A model generated the notes under the pieces. The model was not told the DNA's origin and made no database searches. It saw only the letters and a program-made list of their open reading frames with translations. The position numbers were made by a program, and so were the translations under genes. From Lichenostomus cassidix (Eukaryota; Chordata; Aves; Passeriformes; Meliphagidae), in the NCBI GenBank assembly GCA_008360975.2, contig CM039182.1, positions 17,394,324 through 17,458,323 on the forward strand: a DNA stretch of 64,000 nucleotides. The letters are read 5' to 3'. Shown piece after piece: positions 26,501-38,916 of the stretch; positions within the stretch are counted from its first letter, which is position 1; each line of letters begins with the position of its first letter.

Positions 26501-28610
26501 TGGCCTTTTCTGGAATATTTGCAGCACTTCCAGAAAATAAGAACATTTATTCCAAATATATGTCTGTGATCATATTATTTTCAAATTTTATATTGTTCTC
26601 CTGCATATACTTTCTCATCTGGTTTACACCCCACTAAAGGAATGAGGAAAGAGAAAGATACTCATGAGTTTTATTCTAAAGATACATTTACAAAGGAGAT
26701 CTTACATATGTTTCTTCAACTAGCTGAGTACAGATTTTTCTGCTGATGAAAGATCCCTTAATTGACTTCATTCAAATCACCCTGGGTGGGTGATTAAAAG
26801 ATTGATTAGGGATTTTTCCCCTGCCTGTCAAGTCTGACTGCAGCTCACTTCGATTAATAGTATATCTCTCCTTGAGCTTGAAATGATAATGCACTGCTTG
26901 ATTGACTGAAGTGTCCCTGGGTCAAATCAAATAGGACAAACTGATGCCACAGAACATCTCCTTGGCTGGCATACAATATTAGCTACTTTTCAATGCACAA
27001 TGTATTTATCTTCCGTTGCCCTATAGCATTCCATGACCACTGAATCAGAGAAAGAAAATCTCTTTAGAGGTGGGGAAATGAGAAGGGAGGAAAGAAAGTA
27101 ATCGACAAAATAGATGGGTTTATTAACACTTGCTTACCCACCAAGAACCAATTTTCCCTTGGAAAGATTTTTCTCTAAACACCCACTGGGTTTCTGCTCT
27201 TCTCTCAGAAGTTTGGCATCTTTAACTAGCAGTTTCTGTCAGGACCACATGAAAGGTCATCACCTTGCATGCCCTAGTGTTCATCTAACCCTTCCTGGGA
27301 ATAAAGCATTTGAAACTAATGTTGTTCCTTTATTGCCTAGAATCCAAAACAGGATATTGCAACAGCAGGGAAGGTAGAAGGTTGGTAGGATTAATTTGAA
27401 CACAGTAAATCAAAGACTTTCTCCCAGGAGGAGATTCCCACCTATCTGTTACCTGCTTTCTGGGGTGAGGCAGATGATGCCTGCTCCCCAAATGACAAAC
27501 TAGGAAATGATGAGAAAAGACTTCTATTAAGTGGAGACAATCAAAAAGTAGAATAAAAATGCTCCTCAACAGGAAATATCTCTCAAGTGAGATTCTGATT
27601 TCAGTTGGTGAAAAGAGGTCAGTGTCAGCAAGGATGGCTGCAGCAGTCTTTATGGCTGGTACCATGAGCTTTGGTATCAAAGATGACTGCACAGAGATTT
27701 CCATATTCTGGTGAAACGAAGTCCCTGAAAGTTGAAAATATGCATTGAGATGAGGGTGTTTGTTTGGAAGAGAGAATTTATCAACAGCTTTAGAGCAAAC
27801 TCAGAGTGAATTGTAACCAACTCAAAGTGGAGAGCACTCAGTTTGCTGTGGCCAACAGGTGAAGCAGAGCTGGACTGAAGCAATATTTGCAGAGACAGAG
27901 GTGGGGAGGAAGGGCCACTGCAGTGGCTGGTGCTCAGGAGTAGCTGGAGTAATGATCATTAGAGAAAACCCAGTGCTGAATCTCTGAATAAAGCTTTCTC
28001 CTTTTCTCCACAGACAGCAGGCCTAGCTGACTGTTTTGTAGAAAGCCACAGCACAGTTTTCAGAAACCTCTGTTACAATCTGAGCCATCTTGATCCCCTG
28101 GGCAGTTGAAGTGACCTCTCTTGTGCTGGGATCATTGCTCATCTGCAGCTCTGTCAAGAGACAAGCTGAGTCCTTTCTCATAGGAATTTCTGAAATACAG
28201 CCAGCCATCACTGACCTTTCTATTAAAAACTACATTAAACTGATTTCTCAGGCTCAGTGCTCCTTGAGAAAGAAATGCAAACTGCACATTTCTCAGGGAA
28301 GTGGCCACAAATAAAAACATGTATTTTAACATTTGTCATTTGTGGATCCATCTCCTGCAGTGGAACGGTATTCAAACCACTGCCTAAGCACTCAGGCAGA
28401 GATTATTGCACAAGATTTCGAGTATTGACTCATTACTGAAATATGAAACTAGGCAAAATAAATGACTGCTCTAACAAGTAGTACAACAGAATACCACTGG
28501 ACATCACAAGCTGTCCTCACACTGGCAAGCAGTAGAAAGCAGCAGCCATCAGAAGAGCAGGGCAAAGAGCATCCAGTACTCCTGGATGAGAAAGTCCTCT
28601 CACTCCATCA
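23561..28610. other. Non-coding DNA, no gene recognised
   Basis: No supported gene. The segment near 26760-26960 carries a PBX/HOX-like TGATTGAC at 26899-26906 and neighbouring TGATTA/GATTGATT motifs, and looks compact enough to be a conserved non-coding element. That cannot be judged without an alignment. Confidence 0.6.
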
Positions 28611-28663
28611 TATCCCATCCCATCCCATCCCATCCCATCCCATCCCATCCCATCCCATCCCAC
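28611..28663. repeat. (CATCC)n pentanucleotide microsatellite
   Basis: About ten nearly perfect copies of CATCC in tandem. Because the unit is five bases, all three frames stay open across it, producing short artefactual ORFs on both strands. Confidence 0.95.
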
Positions 28664-29117
28664 CGAGCAGAGCCCACTGTGTTCTTGGGAATACCAATGA
28701 GTAGGCAGGCTGCCAAATCAAGGCACTCTAAATAACAAATTAACATTAAGAACAAGAAGAGATTTACTTCCCATCGTTCATTTCCCACCAAAAACTTTGC
28801 TCTGCTTTCTACAGCAGTCATTCCCTGCACATCAATTTGCAAAGTAGAGCTCTGCTGCTGGGAGAAGCATTAAAAGACAGCACTGGGGATGGGATTTTTA
28901 TCCTTGTAATCAGATCCTGATAACATTTTGGTGTGCATACCATGCTACACACAGCAGTCCTTGAAGTATCAGGGGTTGTGTTGCAAAATCTCACCGTCCT
29001 GAACCTGTCTGTGTTAAAAACTCCATGTTTTCTACCATCTGCAATGAGCTGAAACCACTACATTAGCTTGGGAAGCCTCAGGTACTTCAGCAGTTGAGGA
29101 AACACCCTGCAGCTGCT
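28664..29117. other. Non-coding DNA between two simple repeats
   Basis: No gene, RNA or mobile element recognised. Confidence 0.6.
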
Positions 29118-29207
29118 TCTTTTTTCCTTTTTTTCCTTTTTTTCCTTTTTTTCCTTTTTTTCCTTTTTTTTCTTTTTCTTTTTTCTTTTTTTTTTTTTTT
29201 TTTTTTT
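29118..29207. repeat. T-rich tract with a nine-base unit, ending in a long oligo-T run
   Basis: The left half is a tandem array of two C followed by seven T. The right half loses the periodicity and ends in an oligo-T run of 23 or more bases up to 29207. On the minus strand this is a long A-rich tract, so it might be a decayed retroposon tail, though no body is recognisable next to it. Confidence 0.9.
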
Positions 29208-29297
29208 GTGCAGAGGACAAGGGATTTCGTTTTTTAAACCTTGTAGGAGTTTTGCTTTTAATGCTATCTTCTTTGTTTTAAGCAGGTTTTGTCTAAA

Positions 29298-29350
29298 TGT
29301 TGTGCAAGTTTAACCCCAGCTGGCAAATAAGTACCACCCAGTGAGGAGGA
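29298..29350 (+). mobile_element. Fragment of an ERVL-like LTR (5' end only)
   Basis: Starts TGTTGTGCAAG and continues 'tttaaccccagctggcaaa' and 'gtaccacccagtg'. This parallels, with substitutions and a small insertion, the first 45 bases or so of the LTR at 40041-40632. Similarity is lost after about 29350. It is probably an older, decayed relative of that LTR family. Confidence 0.4.
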
Positions 29351-32300
29351 GAATTGATCAGCTGATCATCTGGAAGCCTTAAGAACATTAGCTTTAGAAG
29401 GGTCCTTCTAAAACTAATTGTCTTAATGCCCTGTTACTCTCAGTTCACCAGAGTGCAGGTAAAACACCTCTCTTTCAACATGAAGCTATGGCTTTATCTC
29501 TCTGCTCTAATTAAAGCATACTTAGTGCTCAGTACACTCTGCTTGTGCTTTTGTAAAGGCAGATATGAAAAGTAAAATGATTAATTACTCGTGATTGACA
29601 TTTCCCCCTTTTCTCCCAATTAACAGCATTTCCAATCATTTGTTCAATTTAGCCTAATGGTAGCAAGGCCTAAGACCATTAAGTATTACAGATGAAAGCT
29701 GGAGTCACAATGTGCAGCAGTTCCTTTACATTACTCTAAAAGCTCATAACTTTAATAGGCCTGGAATGTTCCATTAAAAAATAAATTCAAATAGACTTTT
29801 CCTTGGTTCTGTGAATTTTACAGACAATGCTTAATGATTTATTCAGCTTAAGAATGTCCATAAACAAAGTTCCTGTGGTATCTGAATAATTCTAGGAGCA
29901 GGATTTTTAAAAATGATGATAGTACAGTGAAAAACAGCTAATAAGGGCGGAAATGTAATAATTTACCTTCTTTGCAGATATAATTTTTTCTTTGTGAAAA
30001 AAAATGGTTCCTCATATCTTACTCAATTTGAGCTCTCTATTTACTGTGTTATTTTGATTCTTGTTCTATATGTGTGGTTTTTTTTAAAAGAGGAAGCAAG
30101 TAGCTGAATCTGAGACTGACCTTAGTTTTCTTAATACTAATTCATTATACAGCACTTCTGTGTGTTTGTGGTGGCCTTTTGTTTAAATAGTTAAGTTAGG
30201 CAGACCTTTAATGTTAATATGAATTTATTTGTGTTGTTTTGGTAGTGTCTTAAATTATAAAGCTATTGCATTAAAAATGACATTTTATAAAGAATGTCTA
30301 TTCTATTTCAATTTTATTTCTGTTTTATCCAGCATTGCCTCCAGGATGAGAGAGACCTTCAAGCTAAAGGTTAATGCTGACATTTATGGTTCAAGATTTT
30401 TATTTATACCCATAACCACATAAAAAGAAATTAATCTCATTTCCAAATATACTTGGTAGCAGCAACAATTTTCACCACCACTTTGTATGTAGAAGACAAA
30501 TGTTTTCTTGCTATTACTCATGAAATAATGATGATAATGAGTTGAGCAACCTTTTGAGCAGAGGGCAATTGCAGAGCTCTCACTGCATTATGCAAACTTT
30601 GAAAATGTAATTTGTTTACCAAAAATCACATTAAGCTGTCATACATATTATTTCCCCTCACAATATAGTTGATTATTCAAATATTTTGCAAGGATAGGAT
30701 CTTTTATGATTCACTTTTTCAATTTCCTCATATACTTATTGACTTTAAACTTCAAATAACAACTTTGGTAGTTAGTGATTGCTAAAATGTTGAAATATGT
30801 TGAAATACACTTGACCATGTTGAAGAGAGCAACCTGAAAACATTATCTGTCAAATTAGGATTCTAATACAGTACGCTTTGTGTATTTTCTGTTTCCTGTT
30901 CAAAATCCAGTAAATACAACCACCTGCTTCTTTATTTTAAATCATATATTATTTTATTATTTTTGCTTTCTGCAATCAGACCTTTACTATGGCTCTTGTG
31001 TGCATGCTAGAGTAAGAGGTTTCATTACCAGGTTAGTGTTTCATCCTTGTTCAGTCTGCAAATATGCACAGGCTTCAGTTCAGAGTCCTCTAAATTGAAC
31101 AGACATGCCATAAACTCATCCCATCAGGATTAGCCTACCTTGATATGTAAATGTAATAAACAAAATAATGAAATTACTAGTTTTTTATGGTTAGCTTATG
31201 TCCAACTCTTTTTGTATGGTATATATCATTAATTCCCTTTTGGCAACATTAAGAAAAAGCTTGAAAAGAAGCAAGTTTAATTCATAAATCAGTTACTATT
31301 GCAGTCTCCCTGCACAGTGGCCAGCTGCTGGATCTGCTCAGTCCAACATAAGGCTTCAGTCAGTCAAGGGTTTCCCAGGGGCAATGTCAACCACAGAGGC
31401 AGAAGAGAGCAGCAAAAGGAGAGAAGAGGCTGTATCACTTTCCCTGACTTTGCTGCTGGTCTTCTTTTTTCCTTTCCCTCACCTCACCTCCAGTGCTTGT
31501 ATTGACTGTCGGCCTGCTGTGCAAGGGGCTGCCAAACAGGGGGATGCCATGGCCAGCTACTCCTCCCAAAGCATTTGTACTGTCCATGGTCACCCAGGCT
31601 GCTGTTCAGCAGGATTTGGATGACTGCACTGGGCACTGGACCTGGAGAATCCATTTCTCTTTCCCACTGCCCTGCCCAGAGCCACAGTGGTTTCACTTCT
31701 GCAGCTGCTCCAGGCATCACACTTGTACTGCTTGCAGCCCCCTGCTTGGAAAATGTAAAGTTGACATTGTATTGGGGAACAATTAGAGCTGATAGGTGTC
31801 ATTCTCCATTCAGAGAGCTGAAGATTTAAAAAATTTATTTTGCAAGAGAAAAATATAACAATCTAAATGGGTCTGGATTTTCTCACTGTGTGATGGAAGA
31901 AAATCACACACTGCTTTGCCCTGTGTGCTTCTCTTCTGTCATAGAGAAGCATTGCACTGCTTAGAGATTACAAGTCACGAGAGGAAGAATCATCCAAAGA
32001 GTAAACAAGACTACCATGATAACATTTTATTTCCATAGTGATGTGCAGAGACACCTAGCAAGAAGCAGTCTGTCCAAGCAACACCAGCAGTACTAAGGTT
32101 TATTAATTATCTTACCATCCTAGCTGGCTCAAATCCTCTTGGAAACCTCATCTAATCTGTTCAGAATGGTCACCATGCTTCTTATTTTTCACATCAAGGT
32201 GCGATGACATTTAACACATGTAACTTCCTAACCTTTTTTCTTTTAAAGGAAGAAACAATTTCCTCTGAAAATGTAGGGACTTTTCCTCAACACTTTCTTT

Positions 32301-35300
32301 AAAATGTTTCTTTCCTTCAAAAAGTTCTAAATGGAAGCATAAAAGAAGCAAAAGGCCCCAGCCCCAACTTTTGAAGCAAGGACAGCCCAAAGGGGATGGA
32401 AAGCCCAACCCCACCCCAATCTGAAGCACATTTCGAGTCCATAGAGCTGGAAACATACCAGCCTCTTGCATAACCTCAGAGGCAATGGTTAGCTGGGTAA
32501 AATACTTTCCATTCCTGAATCCTTTACACTCCACAGGGTATGAAAAATTCAGGTGAAACACGCCTTACTAATCACGCAGGATACATTTCAATTCATGACA
32601 AAGTAGCAGATAAGAAGAATTTTTAAGATGAAATTTTAGAAAACTGTTAGCTCTGCCAAAAGGAAATATCATGTAAAACTTGTATTTAATTTTGCTCATG
32701 GCTTTATTAAGTTAAAGAAATGCAATGCTATTTCTGAACCTGTAATTATTGACACAAATGCATTTTGGTCTATGACAATAAACTGAGTGTTTGTGCATGT
32801 GTGTATATCTGTGTGTGTGTGCATGCATTACTTAAGGGCTTTGTTTTCAAAAGCATGGATGCCACAACTATGAAGTGAATCCCCAAGCAGCAAGCTGGTA
32901 CTTTGAATAAATTATTCACATCATTGTTCTGATCTTCTCAGAATATGGAAAAATTGTCTAGCTTACTTTATTCATCTGCAACAACTTAGTTTGCATTTTT
33001 GCAAGCTTTCTGACAGACAGAATGGATTTGTTTATCTGTTTAAAGAGTGCTTAAAACAATCTTTGTCAGAGCTTCTGTATGTTACTACTATACATAGTAT
33101 GTATAAGCATGTAAACCACCAATTTATTTGAGGTCATGTTTGGGCATACATCTACCCTGTAGGTCCTGATCAACCCTGCAGAGTTTGTATTTATCTTCTC
33201 AAGGAGAAAGATACACTTGCAAAATAAAAGGAGGACCAGTGGTTTGAATTTTTTTTTTCTTGGAAATATTATCCCTTTGAGAACTGGATGGACCCCACAG
33301 TTTCTGGTTTATGAAACTGAGGAAAAAAAATAAGAACCTTCCAATTAAATCAAATCAGGATATGCAATTTTGGTTTTCAGGTTGAAGACCAACACGTTTT
33401 ATGGTTCTAGAAGATCTCAGAAGCTGTTAACAAGATCAGATGTAGACATGCAGCATTTCATTGCTCGATAGTTTAAAATCAAAGGACCCCTCACAATCCA
33501 ATTAGGGCAGCAGGAAGAGAAATTGATACATGATGAACGTAAATGAACACAAAAGCTGGCATGCATTTGCCAATCCTGAGACTAATATTCAAACTGTAAG
33601 TTCTTCAGGCAGGAATCTCAGGGACAAGGATATAGCCTTTGTTACTGACATTTCTGACTTTAATTTTTAGCATAATATGGCCAGAAAATAGAAAATATCA
33701 GCAATAGAAAGAAAGCGAAAAATGCAGCTGTGATGTGTTCTTTGAAGGTCTCCTCCTCCCATGGCAAAGCTGCACACTTTTTTTCTAATTGCCAGTACAC
33801 TTTCAACCCACATGTCAGTAGTTCTTTGCATTTATATGCTCCACCAGGCAACAATGACACTTACAGAAAAACAATTTCCACTTTGAAACAAAGTACTGGA
33901 AAGATTCAGAAGAATTATTAGCCTATGGATGATCTGACTTGCATCCTACTTGGAAGCAGATAGTCTATTCTACACAGGCTGCCTAGACACAAAGTCACCC
34001 AGACTTCAGTTCTAGGAGATGGAGTGAAAAGCCCATGCACAAGAGACATAAATCCTAAAAATAGTAGAAGAAAAGACATTGAAAGAAAGCCAAGCACTAC
34101 ATTTCAACTGGATTATCTCCTGTGCTGAGAACAGTCTGTGTGCAAATATAAATCATATATGCTCTAAACTGCTAACAATGTCTTTTTCTTTAAAATCCCT
34201 TTTTAGTCAAGTCAGCTGAAGGATGTTTCACCTTGAATGTATTGCTGATTAAGCTTTACATCTATTTCCATTTGATTAATTTCAGTTTTGGGCTTTCAGT
34301 GCTCATTCAGTATCACTCGTATAATATTCCACTTTGCTAACATCAGTTACCTCATCCTTTTTACACCTAAAAACAGTCACCTCTCCTCAGTGCTATCAAT
34401 TAACTTCTATGACTGCAACAGTATTTAACAAGGTATTGCTGCTTCTCATAATTTGTCTAAGAAAATACCACCAACAAAATGTAGAACAGAGAACTCAAGC
34501 AGGATAACTTTGGCCATTTATTGCTGCTACTAATTATCTTAACCTTCTTATCATAATTACTTATTGGCCTACTTACCCAGTTACCCTAACCTCGCAGCCC
34601 TGACTTCCGCTATCCTCGAGATTCAGTGCTAGGAAAGCTTAAGTCTTTGTTACTGACACTAAATACAACCTGAAAATGGAACACAGTGAGCAGTAATTCA
34701 AACAATACCATTCCTTCGATAGCCATTTTCTTAGCAGTAACTGTGACCACCATGAATGTTCAATGGCACAAGAAAGGGAGAGGTTTTGGGAAGAGGAATA
34801 TCTTTGATAGACCAACTGGTAGAGAGGGGAAAAAAAGCTTGCAGGCAGTCAATCCTTTCTTCAAACAGGGCAGTGATATTCAAAGCTAAATGCAAGTTGA
34901 AGAAATCCCTGTGATTTCAGTCTGCTATGCTAATCATCTGAGAGAAAAGGTAACTGGAGTCTCCAGGACAGTGCTAATGAGGCCAGAAGGTGAGATGTTT
35001 ATCTCCTACAGGGAAATGGGAGCTCCAGGTCATTACTGCCTGTGGAACTTGATGGAGAGCCTTTTTCTCTATTTACACTGACAACTGTAGTTCTTCTGAA
35101 GGTTCAGCTTCATCTTTTTAACAGGTTTTCTTGCTCAGAACTGAGAGGTCTGAGAGCGCAGTGGCTGATAGTGAGAAATGCTGGTGGCAGGCAGCCAGGA
35201 ATTCCTGCCTGAGTGCAGGAGTGATTCTCCTTAATCCATGCAGTTTCCCTGTGTGGTGTGTGGGGTGAGATGCAAGACATGGAAGGGTGCCCTGCACAGC

Positions 35301-35764
35301 CAAAGGAAGCTGCAGATGCAGGAGAACTCATAGAGACTGCCCACCGCTTGGGACATGCTTGCAGGAGAAAAGGTTACCAAACAGACCAGCCCAACAGACA
35401 ATCCCCTTAGCTGTGAGCAATCACATGTAGGGAAATCTTAGGGGGAAATATCACATATGCTTGGCCTGTCCTTGGTCCTCCCTCTGGGTGTCTACTTATA
35501 GTTGCTACAGGAAAGAGAAGAGGGGGTGCTGCTGACCCCTCTGAATCAATGAAGTTATTCCTCTGTCTCTCTGTAGAACGTGAGTGTACCATCCTGACTG
35601 TCACAGCTGTGTGCTATTTTCTTTGCTGCTGAGGCACAGTTGGATTCATTCCCTGCAGATATTTCTTTTTTTCCTAATGGCAAGTTAAGTGACAAGGGAG
35701 TGTCTGAAAAATACAATCATTTCAAAGGGGTGTTGTTACTGGGAAAAAACCTTTTACAGTGTAG
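29351..35764. other. Non-coding DNA, no gene recognised
   Basis: No supported gene. It contains a 14-bp perfect palindrome (29355-29368), a 9-bp stem hairpin with a 2-base loop (29393-29412) and a short (TG)n-like run near 32800-32822. The 29500-29960 segment, with several ATTA-type homeodomain-like sites, looks like a possible conserved non-coding element. Confidence 0.6.
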
Positions 35765-35840
35765 AACTGAATATTGAAAAAGTTTAAAAAAATATTCAAT
35801 AATTTGAATTTCAATATTCAGTTAAAACTGAATATTGAAA
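35765..35840. repeat. Cluster of direct and inverted 15-bp repeats (cruciform-capable)
   Basis: The 15-mer AACTGAATATTGAAA occurs at 35765-35779 and again at 35826-35840. Its exact reverse complement lies between them at 35809-35823. The inner pair (35809-35823 and 35826-35840) is separated by only two bases, so it forms a near-perfect 32-bp palindrome. It lies in AT-rich DNA with no recognised element. Confidence 0.9.
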
Positions 35841-38140
35841 AGCTCACTTGGGTCAAAGGGCTCAACTGTTTGCTGCAAACCTGTTAGGTTTCCTTGAAGT
35901 GATTGCTGTTGCAGTAACTGTTTTGCAGGCTCTGCCCCACTGACTGCTATTATCCAAACACATTTATCCATCACAAGAGGAACGGAGTTGCTTGGTCTTA
36001 ACTATATGAATGAGAAGTTTAAAAACATTACAAGTTTTACATTACAATGTCATTTTTACAATACAAACATTACAAGAAGCACACTTTCATGTAGCTTTCA
36101 GCAAATCCATGACCTTTAAAAGCTATACCATACACTTGGCATTAAAAGCACACTGCTTAGTAAAAATCCATTGCATTCTTAAATTAACAGATGATTGAAA
36201 ATAACTTCCACAATGTTTTCCATGTAAATTCCAATTTTTGTTGAAATTAACATTGTACTTAAAAATAGTTCACCACACTGGTGCTTTTTTTCAGTGTTGG
36301 AAATCTAAACTTTGATTCTCCCCATCTGTAGCAGCTACAGTAAGTCCTCTTGAGGTGTTTATAACACATGTTCTGGGTGTGTTTAGGAATTCTGGCACCA
36401 ATAATGCTTTCCACATCAGCCAAAACCACATCTACGCATAAGGTTAGAAAGTGCACACCCACATACCTATATCTTTGCAAATCAAGCAATGTAACACCTC
36501 AGACTTCTTGTGCTTTTAGTTGTTAAGAGAGGCTTCTAATCCTTTAATTATGCTCCCCTCAAACTGTAATGTAATCTCTTAATCACTTTAAGAAGCTACT
36601 AAATTCCTGTATCATAAGCATCTGTTTGTACTGACATATGTAACAAATGAAGATGGTGTCTGTTTCAAGATTGTGGATTTTTGTGGCATGCTAACTGAAG
36701 TCCACAAAAATGGAAGGTAAAGTTTAGCCAAAAGCACACTCAGCTCACATTGCCTGTTAGGATTGAGCTGCAGTTCTGCTTGACTGAAAAACCTGTGAGG
36801 AGCTCCAAGAGTAATGAAACACAAGACACATCACGAACAACATAACTATTATTCTCGTTCCCATTATTTAGGTGTCTGATTCATTTATTTACAGGTTCAG
36901 CACTGTAAGGAACAGGAGTTCTGAACATCAGAGAAGAAAGCAGGAATTGTTATTACAATGATATGCAGCCCTATGCGTGACACTTATTTACAGGGGACCA
37001 ATTTTTCCACAGGGTTGAAATAGCAGAGCACCATAGGATTTCAATATTTATCAGTACTGGTAGAATTAAAGGTCAAAGGTACACAGTACAACTCACTTTT
37101 CCCTTTCTATTTTTAAAGGTATTTATGTTGAAGATTATGCACATACTGCTTGAGAGAACAACACATGATGGTACTGCTGTTTTCCTACAAAATTGTTTAC
37201 CCAGTTATGTGACACAAAAAAGACTCAATCTCATCTGTCAGTGGAATCTATCATACTGATGGGGTTTAATCTTGTACTTTTCAGAGGCACTGAAGAGATG
37301 CTACAATAAACAACACACAAGTTTAGGGACTTTAAAAAAAAGGTTTTGTGAACATGTTTCTCTCTCTAATGTTTGGGAGATAAAATCTTTTATACAGCAA
37401 AGTAAAACAAATTGTGATATGAAATAGCCTGAGAGGAGGGAATATATTTTGCAAATTATTATTAATCAAAGAGTTGGCACATTGTTCTGCCTTGGCCAAA
37501 GTACAAACAGCATTACTGGCCCTACCAGAAATGGATGGCAAGTATCTGTCTTTTTGAAAGTTGAAAATTTCACTGAAACAAATGTTGGTTTAATGATAAT
37601 TACATTAATTAATTTTTAATGGAAATTGTGTTAAAGACACTGTTCTGTTCAACTGCAAGACTAATGTAACTGTATTATGCTCATTAAGGGATTTTATTTG
37701 TTACATATTTGAACATAATAGACTTCTTTTGGCTTTTATAAAGTGTTTTCAGCAGAACAGTTAATAACTAGTTCTATTCTGTATGTTTTCTCTTTAATCT
37801 GCAAAGATCCATGATTAAATGCTATATTTCTCTGTTACTAAATAGTTGAAAATGAATGCCATATTTTATTATATAAATAGACAAATGCATAAGTATCTAC
37901 TCAAAAACAAATGCAAAGCAAGTTTGACAGAAAAGGGTTACAGCCTAAAGGAAAACAGCAAAAGGAACCTAACAGAATGAAAAACTAGAAATGCCAAATG
38001 TTTCATTTGCATCTATCATGAGCTAGCGATTTACAAGCACAGAAAAATAAGGGAAAATAAAGTGCATGTATCATATCTACCATGACTCATAGCAACTCTA
38101 TTGTACTTTCTGCTGTTTATAAAGCCTGTGAGTTGTAACT
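35841..38140. other. Non-coding DNA, no gene recognised
   Basis: AT-rich sequence with only short ORFs. No mobile element, RNA gene or exon recognised. Confidence 0.6.
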
Positions 38141-38916
38141 CATAGAATCATGAAATCATAGACTCATAGAATGGATTGGACTGGAAGGAACCTTAAAGAT
38201 CACCTAGTTCCAAACCTCTCATCCTCAGGGACAGGGACACCTTCCACTAGACCAGGTTTCTCAAAGTCCCATCCAGCCTGGTCATCCAGAAATGGGGCAG
38301 ACACAACTCCTCTGGGCAGCCTGTTCCAGTGTCTCACCACCCTCATAAGAATTTATTCCTAATATTTATTCTAAACCTTCTCTCTTTCAGTTTCAAGCCA
38401 TTGCCCTCTGCCCTGTCTCTACATGCCATTGTAAGAAGTTCCTCTTCATCTTTCTTGTGGGCCCCCTTTAGGTACTGGGAAGATGCTGTATAATGTCCCA
38501 GGAGCCTTCTCTTCTCCAGACTGAGCAGCCCCAACTCTCTCAGCCTGCTCTCACATGGGAGCTCTTACAGCCTTCTGATCACCTTTGTCACCCTCTTCCA
38601 GACTCATTCCAGCAGGCCCAGGTCCTTCTTGTGTTGGGGTCCCCAGAGCTGGATGCAGAACTGGATGAGAGTGGAGTAGAGGGGCAGAATCCCCTCCCTC
38701 AACCTGCTTGCCATGGTTCTTTAGATGCAGCCCAGGACTCGTTTGGCTTTCTGGGCTGTGAGTCCCCATTGCTGGCTCATGTCCAGCTTCTCATCCACCA
38801 GCACCCTCAAATCCCTCCCAGGGCTGCTTTGTCCAACCTATGTTTGTGCTTGGAATTGCTCTGACCCAGCTGCAGGACCTCGCATGTGGCCTTGCTGCAC
38901 TTCATTAGGTTCTCAC
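38141..38916 (-). mobile_element. CR1 LINE, 5'-truncated copy with 3' end
   Basis: The left edge carries the short tandem motif typical of the avian CR1 3' end in antisense ('tcatagaatcatgaaatcat...catagaatgg'), followed by 'ggaaggaaccttaaagatca'. The antisense CR1 3' region then runs continuously: 'gggcagcctgttccagtgtc' near 38316, 'cagactgagcagccccaac' near 38517, 'ggctttctgggctgtgagt' near 38744 and 'tcatccaccagcaccctca' near 38791. The element is therefore transcribed leftward, with its 3' end at about 38141. It is 5' truncated near 38916, as most CR1 copies are. Good conservation makes it one of the younger CR1 insertions here. Confidence 0.9.

Noticed and set aside
28611..28663. Tandem repeat considered as a CRISPR-like array
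   Set aside because: Pure 5-bp units without spacers in a vertebrate genome; it is a microsatellite.
29118..29220. Lys-rich minus-strand ORF across the T tract
   Set aside because: Direct translation of an A-rich simple repeat.
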